NCBI GenBank assembly: GCA_014380985.1
Contig: JACMIU010000073.1
Coordinates: 1-39,981, forward strand
Direction: 5' to 3'
Source: Armatimonadota bacterium
GTDB taxonomy: Bacteria > Armatimonadota > Armatimonadia > Armatimonadales > Armatimonadaceae
DNA length: 39,981 bases
Made by a program: the position numbers and the translations under genes. This document shows, in pieces, positions 1 to 8,189 of the stretch (the stretch's first letter is position 1; each line of letters starts with the position of its first letter). Under the pieces are notes generated by a model. It worked only from the letters and a program-made list of their open reading frames with translations. It was not told the origin of the DNA and searched no databases.

Positions 1-765
1 CTTGCTGATCGTATGGTCGCGGGGAATCAGCACGAAGCCGGGGCGGATGACTTCGCCGCTTACCAGCACTTGCGATTTCGATTCGTCGGAAGCGTTGATA
101 ATTAACGTATCGTTCGGATCCAAAGGTAGGTTCGACGCGGAACCCTCGTTGCTGTAGATAGCGTTCAGGTCAATCGGAATCAGTTCGCCGGTTTCGTAGC
201 GAATCAACGTGCCTTCAAACAGGTCGGTGCGGTCGGAGACCAGACCGCCCGCGTCCGAAATCGCGTCGCGCACGGTCCATCCGTCGCGCATCACACGTTT
301 GCCGGTGGTCTTCACGCCGGTTCCGGTCACGGCGACTTGTCGCACCTGACGATCCCGAACGGCAACCGACACCTGCGGGCGCACAAACTCTTTTTTCAGA
401 AAGGTGGTAATCTGCGCTTCGACTTGCTTGAGCGTTTTGCCGACCACTTTGATTTGTCCCATTTTCGGGTACGAAATTGTGCCGTCGGGAAGTACAGTTG
501 CCGCGACATTATATTCGGGCGCGTTCAGACAGGTAATGGTAATCGAATCTTCGCGGCTAATGCGGTAGTCGCTTTGAGCAGTCCGCGTCGGTTTGGCGGC
601 GGGCTTCACCGGGTCAGGGGTGGTGATGGTCGCCTTTACCGGTTCCGGTGCGGTTTGTGCCGGAGGAACCGGCGCGGTTTCGGGCGCGGCGACTTGCGCG
701 TAAGCGGTTCCGCCAAGCGCGAGGATATATAGGGAAATGCCTACCGTGGTTTTGATGGGGTTCAT
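1..765 (-). CDS. Polysaccharide export protein, Wza-like (partial, C-terminus outside window)
   Basis: The start codon is at 765 and the frame stays open to the left edge, so 255 N-terminal residues are seen. A signal peptide (MNPIKTTVGISLYILALGGTAYA) is followed by a Pro/Ala/Thr-rich linker of about 45 residues. Next comes a polysaccharide-export domain (DYRISREDSITITCLNAPEY, then VLPDGTISYPKMGQIKVVGK) and at least two SLBB-type segments (VAVTGTGVKTTGKRVM and VLVSGEVIRPGFVLIP). Family members form the outer-membrane channel that passes EPS out of the cell. It lies 76 bases downstream of the Wzc-type kinase on the same strand, the usual partner. The gap holds a 6-bp hairpin (CCCCGC/GCGGGG, 790-812). 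This is the second export protein in the window (see 30231-31529). The family call is firm; only the length and C-terminus are unknown. Confidence 0.88.
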   Translation of the reverse strand, partial: MNPIKTTVGISLYILALGGTAYAQVAAPETAPVPPAQTAPEPVKATITTPDPVKPAAKPTRTAQSDYRISREDSITITCLNAPEYNVAATVLPDGTISYPKMGQIKVVGKTLKQVEAQITTFLKKEFVRPQVSVAVRDRQVRQVAVTGTGVKTTGKRVMRDGWTVRDAISDAGGLVSDRTDLFEGTLIRYETGELIPIDLNAIYSNEGSASNLPLDPNDTLIINASDESKSQVLVSGEVIRPGFVLIPRDHTISK

Positions 766-841
766 GTGTTTCTTCACTCCTTCATTGCACCCCGCCTTCC
801 AAAAGTGCGGGGCGCGTTCCGTGTTGTGACGACCGCTTCGT

Positions 842-3106
842 TTATGCTTCGTCGTTGTTTTCCGTTGGCTCGACAATCGCGGCATTCGCTCCGCTCTTGC
901 CGTTGCCCTCGATGCGCTTGCGGTCGTCACGTGCCGGGGCGTACCCGCCCACCGATGAGCGTTTTTTGCCGCTCGTCACCGGAGCATAGCCGCTTTTCTT
1001 GCCGCCGACACCACTACCGGGCGCATACGGTGCGTAGCCCGAACCCATGTAGTATTTGCCGTAGTAGTAGTAGCCGCCGCCCGCGCCTTCCATCCGGTTT
1101 AGCACGGTTCCGAGGATATTGGCATTGCCACGGGCGAGCATTTCCTTGGCGCGTTTCACCGACGTTTTCTTGGTGTCGCCGTAGCCGACGACAAGCAGTG
1201 CGCCATCGGTTCGTGCCGCGAGAACCGTGGCATCGGCAACCGCGAGGGCGGGCGGCGTGTCGAGCAGTACCACGTCGGCGCGGGTTTCGACTTCGGCAAG
1301 GAATCGTCCCATCGCCGCCGACCCTAACAGTTCGGCGGGGTTCGGCGGGGGCGAACCTGCCGGGATGATGAACACGTTCTCGACCGATGTTTGCCGCATC
1401 ACTTCGTCAATGCTGTGCGAGCCGATAAGAATATCGGTCAGTCCCGGCGAAGCGTCTACCTTGAACAGGTGATGTTGCGACGGGCGGCGCAGGTCGGCGT
1501 CCACGATAATCACTTTTTTGCCGTCCATTGCCATCGCCATCGCAAGGTTGGCGCAGGTAGTGGACTTGCCTTCGGCGGGAACCGAGGATGTCACCACCAT
1601 CGAGCGCACCTGTTTGCCAACGGCGGCAAAGTTGATGTTGGTACGAAGCGTTCGGTACGATTCCATCAGCGGGCTAAATGTCGAAATATCGCGGATTAGG
1701 CGCAAGCCTTCTTCCTCGATGTTCGGGATATAGCCGAGGCTCGGCAGTTTCAACACCCGTTCGGCTTCGTCAGCAGAGTTGATACGGTCGTCGAACAGTT
1801 CTTGCAGAAGCGCAAGCCCCAAGCCGAGGAACAGCCCGATAACGGCGGCGAACAGAATGTTTTGTACGCGGTTCGGGCGCACCGGTTTGTCGCTTGCGGT
1901 GGCGCGGTCAATAATCGTCGCCATGTCCGATTGCGCGGACATGCTGGTTTGCAGGTCGCCGATGTTGGCACCATACGACGAGATTTTCGAGAGTGCCCCG
2001 GCACGGGTGTTAGCAAGTGTGTTGTTGATCTGCTCCAAGTTCGGAAGCGACGCGATGCGCTGTTTCTTTTTGGCAACGCTTTCCGCGCTTTCGGCGAGAC
2101 GCTTGGCAAGTACTACGGCTTCCGTGTTGTAGTTGTTGATCGCTTCGCGCAGTTGCAAGTAAACGGGATTGTTCGCGGAGGTGCGCTGTTGATAACTCGC
2201 TTCCGCTTTGATCAACCGTTCCTTGAGTTGCACAATCTCAAGATTCAGCGCGGTAATCGTCTCCGTACCGGGCTGTAGCGAGTCCAGCAGAACGGTGCGC
2301 CGTGTTTCGAGATCGGCGATTCGTTGCTGAAGCGATTGCACCAACGCATCCGCTTCCGGGGCGGGCGTGTTCGTCAGGGTCGGGCTGGTCGCGGCGAGTT
2401 GCGCTCGTGTCGCGGCGATACGGCTGTTGAGCGCGGCTTGCTCGGTGTCAATGCGTGAAAGTTCGGCGTTCGCCGCGTCAAACGAATCGGCGGCGGACTT
2501 GCGGTTTAGTTCTAACTCGACAATGTCATTCTTTTTCTTGAACAGAGCGATTTTCTTGTCCGTTTGCTCAAGAAGCGTCTGCGCTTTTTTCTGCTCATCA
2601 ATGGCATAGTCCAACGCCTTTTTGGTGCTACCGGAACGCAATTCCCTCATATGGTCGCGGTACGCTTCGAGCAGAGTATTCGTCGCTTCGGCGGCAAGGT
2701 TCTGGTCGGGGCTTTCGGCGTCTACTTGAATAATCGAAGTGCCTTCTAACGCTTGCACGGTGAACATAGGAAGTTCGCGCCCGTTGATTTTGTCGGAAAC
2801 CCGCTTTAGCATATCGGGGGTCTGGAGAAGTTCGACCTGCGTGTTGACGTTGTAGTTCTGGCTGATGCGGAACAACTGATCGAGCGGGTTATTCTGCGTG
2901 TTCAGGTTGATACCCGCCGATTGGGGTTCAATCAGAAGGCGGGCGGTGGAACTGTAGATATTGGTTTGGAACGATGTCCAAATAATGCCCACGATTACCA
3001 CAAACAAAAACGCTTGCAAGATAATGGCGCGGCGGCGGCGCAGAATATCGCCGTACTCGCGTAGGCTGATAGTCGGGGCGTCGTTGAGATCAAGTTGTTC
3101 GTTCAT
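842..3106 (-). CDS. Wzc-type polysaccharide co-polymerase / tyrosine autokinase (BY-kinase)
   Basis: 754 residues with the full Wzc layout. The cytoplasmic N-terminus carries a Wzz domain with a membrane segment around residues 30-50 (AIILQAFLFVVIVGIIW). A long periplasmic coiled coil covers about 140-400, and a second membrane segment about 412-432 (ILFAAVIGLFLGLGLALLQE). The cytoplasmic P-loop kinase has Walker A (SSVPAEGKSTT, about 505-515), Walker A' (VIIVDADLRRP) and Walker B (VVLLDTPPA). The C-terminal tail is tyrosine-rich (GGGYYYYGKYYMGSGYAPYA) with further GYAP units among Lys/Ser/Gly. Cycles of trans-autophosphorylation on such tails control polymer length and export (family knowledge). 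It precedes the Wza-like gene at 1-765. A TATAAT box and palindrome lie upstream (3326-3376). All catalytic motifs are intact, unlike the second kinase at 27595-28578. Confidence 0.93.
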   Translation of the reverse strand: MNEQLDLNDAPTISLREYGDILRRRRAIILQAFLFVVIVGIIWTSFQTNIYSSTARLLIEPQSAGINLNTQNNPLDQLFRISQNYNVNTQVELLQTPDMLKRVSDKINGRELPMFTVQALEGTSIIQVDAESPDQNLAAEATNTLLEAYRDHMRELRSGSTKKALDYAIDEQKKAQTLLEQTDKKIALFKKKNDIVELELNRKSAADSFDAANAELSRIDTEQAALNSRIAATRAQLAATSPTLTNTPAPEADALVQSLQQRIADLETRRTVLLDSLQPGTETITALNLEIVQLKERLIKAEASYQQRTSANNPVYLQLREAINNYNTEAVVLAKRLAESAESVAKKKQRIASLPNLEQINNTLANTRAGALSKISSYGANIGDLQTSMSAQSDMATIIDRATASDKPVRPNRVQNILFAAVIGLFLGLGLALLQELFDDRINSADEAERVLKLPSLGYIPNIEEEGLRLIRDISTFSPLMESYRTLRTNINFAAVGKQVRSMVVTSSVPAEGKSTTCANLAMAMAMDGKKVIIVDADLRRPSQHHLFKVDASPGLTDILIGSHSIDEVMRQTSVENVFIIPAGSPPPNPAELLGSAAMGRFLAEVETRADVVLLDTPPALAVADATVLAARTDGALLVVGYGDTKKTSVKRAKEMLARGNANILGTVLNRMEGAGGGYYYYGKYYMGSGYAPYAPGSGVGGKKSGYAPVTSGKKRSSVGGYAPARDDRKRIEGNGKSGANAAIVEPTENNDEA

Positions 3107-3150
3107 TGGCGGTGTCGTTCTTCGGCGCAGGGGATTCTTTGCCGAGGGTG

Positions 3151-3186
3151 TCGCCGGACACGAAACAGGGTTTGCGTGTCCGGCGA
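3151..3186 (-). other. 12-bp perfect stem in the wzc-type gene leader
   Basis: TCGCCGGACACG (3151-3162) and CGTGTCCGGCGA (3175-3186) are exact reverse complements around a 12-base loop. The hairpin would lie in the transcribed leader 45 bases before the kinase start at 3106. No U-run follows on the minus strand, so it is not a simple terminator. An mRNA-stability or translation-control element is possible; function unknown. Confidence 0.6.
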
Positions 3187-3325
3187 AAGGGTTCCTTCCA
3201 AAAGCGTTTTAGCGTGGCGGCGGGATGATTTTGAACCGGCGCGAACGTCCCGCAAGAATAGGGAGGAGTTGCCGGAATCGGGCGTTTCCTTAATTTCTTA
3301 GGGGGAACGTTTTTCTGCCACGCGC

Positions 3326-3331
3326 ATTATA
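3326..3331 (-). promoter_or_regulatory. Candidate -10 box for the wzc-wza-like operon
   Basis: Reading the minus strand, a perfect TATAAT lies here, about 220 bases upstream of the kinase start. No good -35 hexamer sits 16-18 bases further up (the best is TGCATA or GTGCAT), so an activator may be needed. If used, the transcript has a leader of roughly 210 bases containing the 3151-3186 hairpin. Confidence 0.42.
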
Positions 3332-3362
3332 CACCATACCGTTGCGGTTATGCACGTACCGC

Positions 3363-3376
3363 ACGACAATTGTCGT
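3363..3376. promoter_or_regulatory. Perfect 14-bp palindrome, candidate operator
   Basis: ACGACAATTGTCGT is a perfect palindrome with no spacer. It lies 32 bases upstream of the TATAAT box at 3326-3331, that is near position -45 to -58 of the inferred minus-strand transcript. This is a classic place for an activator site. It is not repeated elsewhere in the window as far as I can see. Confidence 0.45.
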
Positions 3377-3388
3377 CAGTGGAATATT

Positions 3389-3700
3389 TCACACCGGCAC
3401 GGGGAACGTTTCGCTTGGTTCAGAGGTAGCACCGGGCAAATCGGGCGGCATAAACGGCGCGGCAATGCACCAAGCGGTTTCGGCGTCCTGCGCCGCGTCG
3501 GCTAATTGCGCCGCGCAAGCGGCGAGCGACGCGGAAAGTTTAGCCCGCCCGCGTCCGCTATCGGCTTCGGAATCGCGCTCGATTTTCGCGGACAGGTCGC
3601 GCAAAAAGTCACGTAGCGCGTCGTAGCGCAAATCGCCAATCTCCTCCGCGAGTTCGGAAAGCGAAGCGGGATAATGTTCGATGCGGATAGGGTGATTCAT
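3389..3700 (-). CDS. Small hypothetical protein, 103 aa
   Basis: Family not recognised. The product begins MNHPIRIEHYPASLSELAEE and is mainly helical, with a charged middle (residues 30-55) and an Ala-rich stretch of about 25 residues before a Pro-rich end. There is no signal peptide or membrane segment. The ATG at 3700 is 16 bases from an AAGGAG; an in-frame TTG at 3712 is only 4 bases from it and could be the real start. A well-formed sigma-70-type promoter lies upstream (3729-3757), which supports a real gene. The frame stays open further upstream into the oppositely oriented TlpA-like gene, but that part is unlikely to be coding. Confidence 0.55.
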   Translation of the reverse strand: MNHPIRIEHYPASLSELAEEIGDLRYDALRDFLRDLSAKIERDSEADSGRGRAKLSASLAACAAQLADAAQDAETAWCIAAPFMPPDLPGATSEPSETFPVPV

Positions 3701-3728
3701 AGCGACTCGCAAGATTCTCCTTGCGAAA

Positions 3729-3757
3729 ATTGTATCCATTCGATGCGCCGTATGCAA
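3729..3757 (-). promoter_or_regulatory. Sigma-70-type promoter for the small gene at 3389-3700
   Basis: On the minus strand TTGCAT (3757-3752), a 17-base spacer and TACAAT (3734-3729) form a near-consensus promoter. It points into the 103-residue gene and leaves a short leader of about 20 bases. Confidence 0.6.
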
Positions 3758-3779
3758 GCCATCGGGTATAACCGTTAGC

Positions 3780-5096
3780 ATGAAACAAGCCATCGCGTCC
3801 CTGCTCTGTGCCGCCGCTCTCAACCCATTTGCCGCCTTCGCGCAAGAGGGTACACCGAAGCCGCCCGCCCCGGTTGCCACGCCCGCGCCGGAGATAGACG
3901 CTGGGGCGATGGCAATCCTCAAAAAATCGGCGGACACGATGCTTGCGCTGAAAACGTTCCGCGCCGACTGCTACGAAACCGCGGTTTTTGAGCGTGATCC
4001 CTCCGGCAAATCGCGCCCGAACCAATACCGGATGTCCACGGTTGTCGCCGCCAAGCCTAACCGAATGCGCTATGACACTTGGACAATGAACGCGCCGCGA
4101 AACGATGGCAATTTCGCGGTATGGAAGCGCACGAAAGCCTCGCCAGAAATCGTGTTCGCCAGCAACGGCACAATATTATGGCAACAGTTCGGTGATATTT
4201 ACCGCGAAAGTGACAAGACGAGTGCGGAGTACCTGAACACGATAGGAGAACCGTGGGAAGGCTTTTACACCGCTAACAGTTCGCCCCATTCCAGTCTGCG
4301 TTACCGCCAAAGCCAGAACAATCTGCTTTCTCTGCGTCTCGAAAAACCGGAAACCGTGGCGAATATTCTGTGCGACGTGATTTCCTACCGCATCACATCC
4401 GAGTACGGCGGAACCACTATTGTAGCGCAAGCCCGCCTGTTTGTTGGGCGTGACGGTGTAGTGCGCCGCCGCACCGAAGCCATCCGGTTTGGCGATAAAC
4501 CGGGTTACGTCCGCGATTCGTGGATTCGTAATATCGCTTTGAACGCACCGGTCAAATCGCCGCGAACTACATTCGCCTACACGCCGCCGAAGGGCGTGAA
4601 AAAAGAGAAACCTACTCCGGTAGCCGAGCGCGAGGAGCCGCCTCTGCTCGCCAATGGAACCGTTGCGCCCGATTTCTCTGCGACCGACATTGATGGTAAG
4701 CCGGTGAAACTGTCCGACCTGCGCGGCAACGTAGTGGTGGTTGACTTTTGGGCGAGTTGGTGTCCGCCGTGCGTGGCGAGTATGCCGCACAATCAGGCGG
4801 TGATGAAGAAGTTGCAAGCGGAAGGGCTACCAGTGGTTCTCCTCGCCGTGGACAACTCCGAACCGCGCCCGCCGTTTGAAAAGTGGGTGAAAGACCATTC
4901 GCAGATGGACGCTTTACGCTTTGTCCACGCCGATCCGAAAGCCGGTATCAGTAACGGTCTATATAAAGTGAGCGGTATCCCGACGCAGTATATAGTGGAC
5001 GCGAACGGGCGCATTCGCTGGTCAACGGTTGGTTTTGGTGGCGAATCGGACGATCTCGAAAAAGCGATACGCGCCGCGCTTGCCGCGAAGCCGTAA
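3780..5096 (+). CDS. Secreted TlpA-like thiol-disulfide protein with N-terminal LolA-like domain
   Basis: 438 residues. A signal peptide (MKQAIASLLCAAALNPFAAFAQ) and a Pro/Ala linker come first. Residues 45-270 resemble the DUF2092/LolA-like outer-membrane lipoprotein carrier fold (KKSADTMLALKTFRADCYET, then beta-strand repeats). Residues about 290-438 form an AhpC/TlpA thioredoxin domain (APDFSATDIDGKPVKLSDLR) with the active site WASWCPPC at about 323-330. The cis-Pro position is seen in SGIPTQYIVD. The redox domain should act in the periplasm on thiols or disulfides; the LolA-like part may bind a lipid or lipoprotein (inference). This two-domain form is recurrent in some Armatimonadota/Planctomycetota-type genomes, as far as I recall. 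The stop lies 2 bases from the convergent murA stop. Confidence 0.85.
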   Translation: MKQAIASLLCAAALNPFAAFAQEGTPKPPAPVATPAPEIDAGAMAILKKSADTMLALKTFRADCYETAVFERDPSGKSRPNQYRMSTVVAAKPNRMRYDTWTMNAPRNDGNFAVWKRTKASPEIVFASNGTILWQQFGDIYRESDKTSAEYLNTIGEPWEGFYTANSSPHSSLRYRQSQNNLLSLRLEKPETVANILCDVISYRITSEYGGTTIVAQARLFVGRDGVVRRRTEAIRFGDKPGYVRDSWIRNIALNAPVKSPRTTFAYTPPKGVKKEKPTPVAEREEPPLLANGTVAPDFSATDIDGKPVKLSDLRGNVVVVDFWASWCPPCVASMPHNQAVMKKLQAEGLPVVLLAVDNSEPRPPFEKWVKDHSQMDALRFVHADPKAGISNGLYKVSGIPTQYIVDANGRIRWSTVGFGGESDDLEKAIRAALAAKP

Positions 5097-5098
5097 CA

Positions 5099-6421
5099 TT
5101 AATCGTCCTCGCGTCCGATGTGTGCGCCCAATCCACGCAGTTTGCCGACGATGTTTTCGTAGCCGCGTTCGACGTGGAACGTGTCGTAAACACGGGTTTC
5201 GCCGTCCGCCGCGAGCGCGGCGACAATCAGTGCCGCTCCGGCGCGAAGGTCGGTCGCCCGCACCGCCGCTCCGGAAAAGCGCGGGATGCCGGTGACTACG
5301 GCTTGGCGTCCGCCGTCCGCGACGACCTGTGCGCCCAACTTCGCCAGTTCGGTCAAATAGTTAAAGCGCGACTCGTACACCGTGTCGGTGACAATTGAAA
5401 CCCCATCGGCAAGTGCCAGCACGGAGGTGAACGGTTGCTGAAGATCGGTCGGAAAGCCGGGATGCGGCATCGCCGTGAGGCGCGTCGGCTTGATTCGAGT
5501 GCCGGGGTTGCCGAGAATCCGAACGCCCCCCGGCACATCCGTGGCTTCGACACCCATTTCGGCGAGTTTGAATAGCACGGCGCGAAGATCGGCGAACCGT
5601 GCGTTTTCCAAAACCACGTCGCCGCCGGTGATCGCCGCCGCCGCCGCGAACGTTCCCGCCTCAATCCGGTCGGGCATCACGGCGAACGTCGCGCCGTGGA
5701 GCGATTCAACGCCGCGAATGAAAATCGTGCCGGTTCCCTGCCCGGTTATATCCGCGCCCATCGTCGCAAGCAGATCGCCGAGGTTTTGCACATCGGGTTC
5801 CTGCGCGGCGTTTTGTATCACGGTTTCGCCGGGGGCAAGCGTCGCCGCCATCATGATATTCATCGTCGCGCCCACGGACGGCAAATCAAGATAGATATTC
5901 GCGCCTGATAGCCCGCTTTTGGGAGCGTAAGCACAAATCGCGCCGTGTTCGGCAGTCACGGTTGCGCCGAGCGCGGTCATGCCTTTAAGGTGTAAATCCA
6001 CTGCCCGCGCACCGATATGGCATCCACCCGGTTGCGGAATAATCGCCTTGCCAAGCCGCGCCAAAACGGGACCGAGAACCCAAAACGACGCCCGCATTCG
6101 CTCCACAAGTTCTACCGGGGCTTTGTGTTCGTGCAAACCGGAAGCGTTGATCCGAATCGTGTGACCGTCGCCCTCGAACGCCACTTTCGCGCCGAGACGC
6201 GAAAGCAGTTCGGCGAGTGTTTCGATGTCGGAAATGCGCGGTATATTCGTCAAAACTGTGTCGCCGCTTGCCGCCAAAAGCGCACCGGCAATCAGCGCGA
6301 CGGCGGCGTTTTTCGACCCGCCGATAGCCACCGTGCCGCAAAGCCGCTGTCCGCCGCGTACCACGATGCGCTTGTCGCCGCTATTTTCGCCCGTTCCACC
6401 GTTTTCCATGAACCGCCCCAT
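5099..6421 (-). CDS. murA: UDP-N-acetylglucosamine 1-carboxyvinyltransferase
   Basis: 440 residues, close to the usual 420-430. MurA transfers enolpyruvate from PEP to UDP-GlcNAc, the first committed step of peptidoglycan synthesis, in the cytoplasm. Seen here: the UDP-GlcNAc binding start (IVVRGGQRLCGTVAIGGSKN, Lys37), the catalytic loop PGGCHIGARAVDLH with Cys134 (equivalent to E. coli Cys115), and the C-terminal half with HPGFPTDLQQPF and DLRAGAALIVAAL. Cys rather than Asp in the loop is the fosfomycin-sensitive form. The start is either ATG 6421 or ATG 6409; the second has better room for a ribosome site. The promoter is at 6450-6478. It has no functional tie to the EPS genes except shared use of sugar nucleotides. 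Confidence 0.96.
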   Translation of the reverse strand: MGRFMENGGTGENSGDKRIVVRGGQRLCGTVAIGGSKNAAVALIAGALLAASGDTVLTNIPRISDIETLAELLSRLGAKVAFEGDGHTIRINASGLHEHKAPVELVERMRASFWVLGPVLARLGKAIIPQPGGCHIGARAVDLHLKGMTALGATVTAEHGAICAYAPKSGLSGANIYLDLPSVGATMNIMMAATLAPGETVIQNAAQEPDVQNLGDLLATMGADITGQGTGTIFIRGVESLHGATFAVMPDRIEAGTFAAAAAITGGDVVLENARFADLRAVLFKLAEMGVEATDVPGGVRILGNPGTRIKPTRLTAMPHPGFPTDLQQPFTSVLALADGVSIVTDTVYESRFNYLTELAKLGAQVVADGGRQAVVTGIPRFSGAAVRATDLRAGAALIVAALAADGETRVYDTFHVERGYENIVGKLRGLGAHIGREDD

Positions 6422-6449
6422 CCTTGCCGCCGCTTGAAATATCGCCCTC

Positions 6450-6478
6450 AGTATATCCGCGTCACCGTTGTCTGTAAA
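6450..6478 (-). promoter_or_regulatory. Sigma-70-type promoter for murA
   Basis: On the minus strand TTTACA (6478-6473), a 17-base spacer and TATACT (6455-6450) match the consensus in 10 of 12 positions. The predicted transcript starts near 6443, about 20-35 bases before the murA start codons. Confidence 0.65.
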
Positions 6479-6541
6479 GGGTACAATTTCGCTATTGGGA
6501 ACATTTGAAGCGGGCGCAAAGGTAGAAAAGGTACGAAAACT

Positions 6542-7120
6542 ATGGACGATTATTACCGCGTCCCCCTGTCCACCGCCGAGGCGACCGTTACCGTCGCCGT
6601 GCTTCGCGCCGTGTGTGCGCTTTTGCAGGAGCCGGGCGTATCGTCCGACATCGCGCCTGAAACCCTCGAATCCGCCGCCGCCCGCATCGAAGCGGAAATC
6701 CCGGATTTTTTAGCCGTTTCCGCAGAAAAACTGCGCCCGCTCCTCACCGAAGCCCTCGCGCAAGCCAACTTTGTTGCGGGCGACTCCGACACAGAAGGAA
6801 CGTCGCCGTTACCGCTTCGAATCGGTAGAACACGTCGGCTACTGGGGCAGGCGGAGCGTAGCACCGGCATTGCCGAGATTGAGTATTTTGTCACCAGCCG
6901 GAACGAATGGACGACGCGGCGCGTCCAAATAAGCGACGTTTACGAAAACGAGGGCGGTTGGTATCTGGAAGGCGAGTGTATGCTTCGCCGCGATCACCGG
7001 ATGTTCAAACTGGAACACATACGCGCTGTTCGCATCGTACAGGACGATGACGGCGAGGAAGAATTGGATCCGTTCGATGGGGAAGGGAACGCCGGACGCC
7101 GGCATAGCACACAAGAATGA
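6542..7120 (+). CDS. WYL-domain-like protein without a DNA-binding domain
   Basis: 192 residues. Residues about 1-80 are helical and unassigned (MDDYYRVPLSTAEATVTVAV). Residues about 108-170 fit a WYL domain: IAEIEYFVTSRNEWTTRRVQ, then the signature GWYLEGECMLRRDHRMFKLE and HIRAVRIV. WYL domains bind nucleotides or nucleic acids and act as ligand sensors in regulators (family knowledge), normally fused to an HTH. None is evident here. The acidic tail (DDDGEEELDPFDGEG) is also unusual. Its TGA overlaps the ATG of the DUF58 gene, so the two are translationally coupled. The start at 6542 has an AAAGGTA site 11 bases ahead. Confidence 0.68.
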   Translation: MDDYYRVPLSTAEATVTVAVLRAVCALLQEPGVSSDIAPETLESAAARIEAEIPDFLAVSAEKLRPLLTEALAQANFVAGDSDTEGTSPLPLRIGRTRRLLGQAERSTGIAEIEYFVTSRNEWTTRRVQISDVYENEGGWYLEGECMLRRDHRMFKLEHIRAVRIVQDDDGEEELDPFDGEGNAGRRHSTQE

Positions 7121-8124
7121 TGAATCTAAGTAGTTCGTTGGCGACCAAACCCGCGGAAGCACCGATTGTTCCGGCGTCGTCTGTTGCGTCGCCCGCCACC
7201 GCGCCGCTTCTCGAACCGGGTTTTTTGCGGAAACTGGAACGGCTGGCCCTCGGCGCGGAACGCGCCCCGACCGCACGCCTTCAAGGCGAACGTCGCACGA
7301 CCCGGCGTGGCGCAAGTCTGGAGTTCGCCGACTACCGTGAGTACACGGCGGGCGACGATTTGCGCTACGTGGACTGGAAAGCGTATGCCCGTCTCGACCG
7401 GCTTTTCGTCAAACTGTTCGTCGCCGAGGAGGATTTGGGGATTCACTTGCTGTTGGACGCTTCGGAAAGCATGAACTTTGTAGGAAACGAGGGTTCCTCC
7501 GCTCCGGCTCCCGCGCTCAACAAGTTCGCGTTTGCCCGTAAAGCCGTCGCCGCGCTCGGCTACGTCGGCTTGATGCGCTACGACCGCGTGGGCGTGACCG
7601 GTTTCGCGCAAGGCGGTTCGCTCGATCGGGCGATGGGCGGACGGCGCACCCCGACCCTGCGCGGTCGCCGCGCCACCACCGAACTGTTCGGCTACCTGCA
7701 AAACCTGCGCCCCGGCGGACGCACCGATTTTTCCACCGCCCTACAGGACTACGCCCGCCGCGCTTCGACACCGGGCGTGTGCGTGGTGGCGTCCGACTTC
7801 ATGGATCCGCACTGGGAAAAGGGCGTCAAGGCGTTGCTCGCCCGCCGCTTTCAGGTGGTGCTACTCCATGTATTGTCGCCGGAGGAGATGAACCCGACGC
7901 TTTCGGGCGACCTGCGCCTTGTGGATTCCGAAACCGGCGCGGTGCGCGACGTGAGCATTACGCCGGATTTAATAGTGCGTTACAAAGCCGCGCTTCAATC
8001 GTTCTGCGACCGGATGGAAGCCGTCGCCGCGAAATACGGCATGGAGTACATCCGCACTACGACCGACACGCCGGTCGAAGAGTTGCTGCTTTCTACGCTC
8101 CGGCGTAGCGGATTGCTTCGGTAG
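7117..8124 (+). CDS. DUF58 domain-containing protein
   Basis: 335 residues. The DUF58 signature is clear: GASLEFADYREYTAGDDLRY, VDWKAYARLDRLFVKLF and then a von Willebrand A-like fold (LLLDASESMNF, a MIDAS-like DxSxS variant; VVASDFMD later). DUF58 proteins usually sit beside MoxR AAA+ ATPases and transglutaminases and are thought to act in cofactor or complex maturation (family knowledge). Here neither partner is in view and the only coupled neighbour is the WYL-like gene (ATGA overlap). No signal peptide or membrane segment is seen, unlike long DUF58 proteins, so this is the short soluble form. Confidence 0.85.
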   Translation: MMNLSSSLATKPAEAPIVPASSVASPATAPLLEPGFLRKLERLALGAERAPTARLQGERRTTRRGASLEFADYREYTAGDDLRYVDWKAYARLDRLFVKLFVAEEDLGIHLLLDASESMNFVGNEGSSAPAPALNKFAFARKAVAALGYVGLMRYDRVGVTGFAQGGSLDRAMGGRRTPTLRGRRATTELFGYLQNLRPGGRTDFSTALQDYARRASTPGVCVVASDFMDPHWEKGVKALLARRFQVVLLHVLSPEEMNPTLSGDLRLVDSETGAVRDVSITPDLIVRYKAALQSFCDRMEAVAAKYGMEYIRTTTDTPVEELLLSTLRRSGLLR

Positions 8125-8189
8125 AAGCGGCGCGGGCGACAACTGATTGGCAAACACGATTCGCTCACTTGTTTTGCGAGTTTACCTCC

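Noticed and set aside
7995..8180. A strong AAGGAGGT followed by GTG on the minus strand, opening a frame into the DUF58 gene
   Set aside because: The frame is antisense to a clear DUF58 coding region and its translation has no coherent features; the ribosome-like site is probably chance or part of the relic at 8190-8357.
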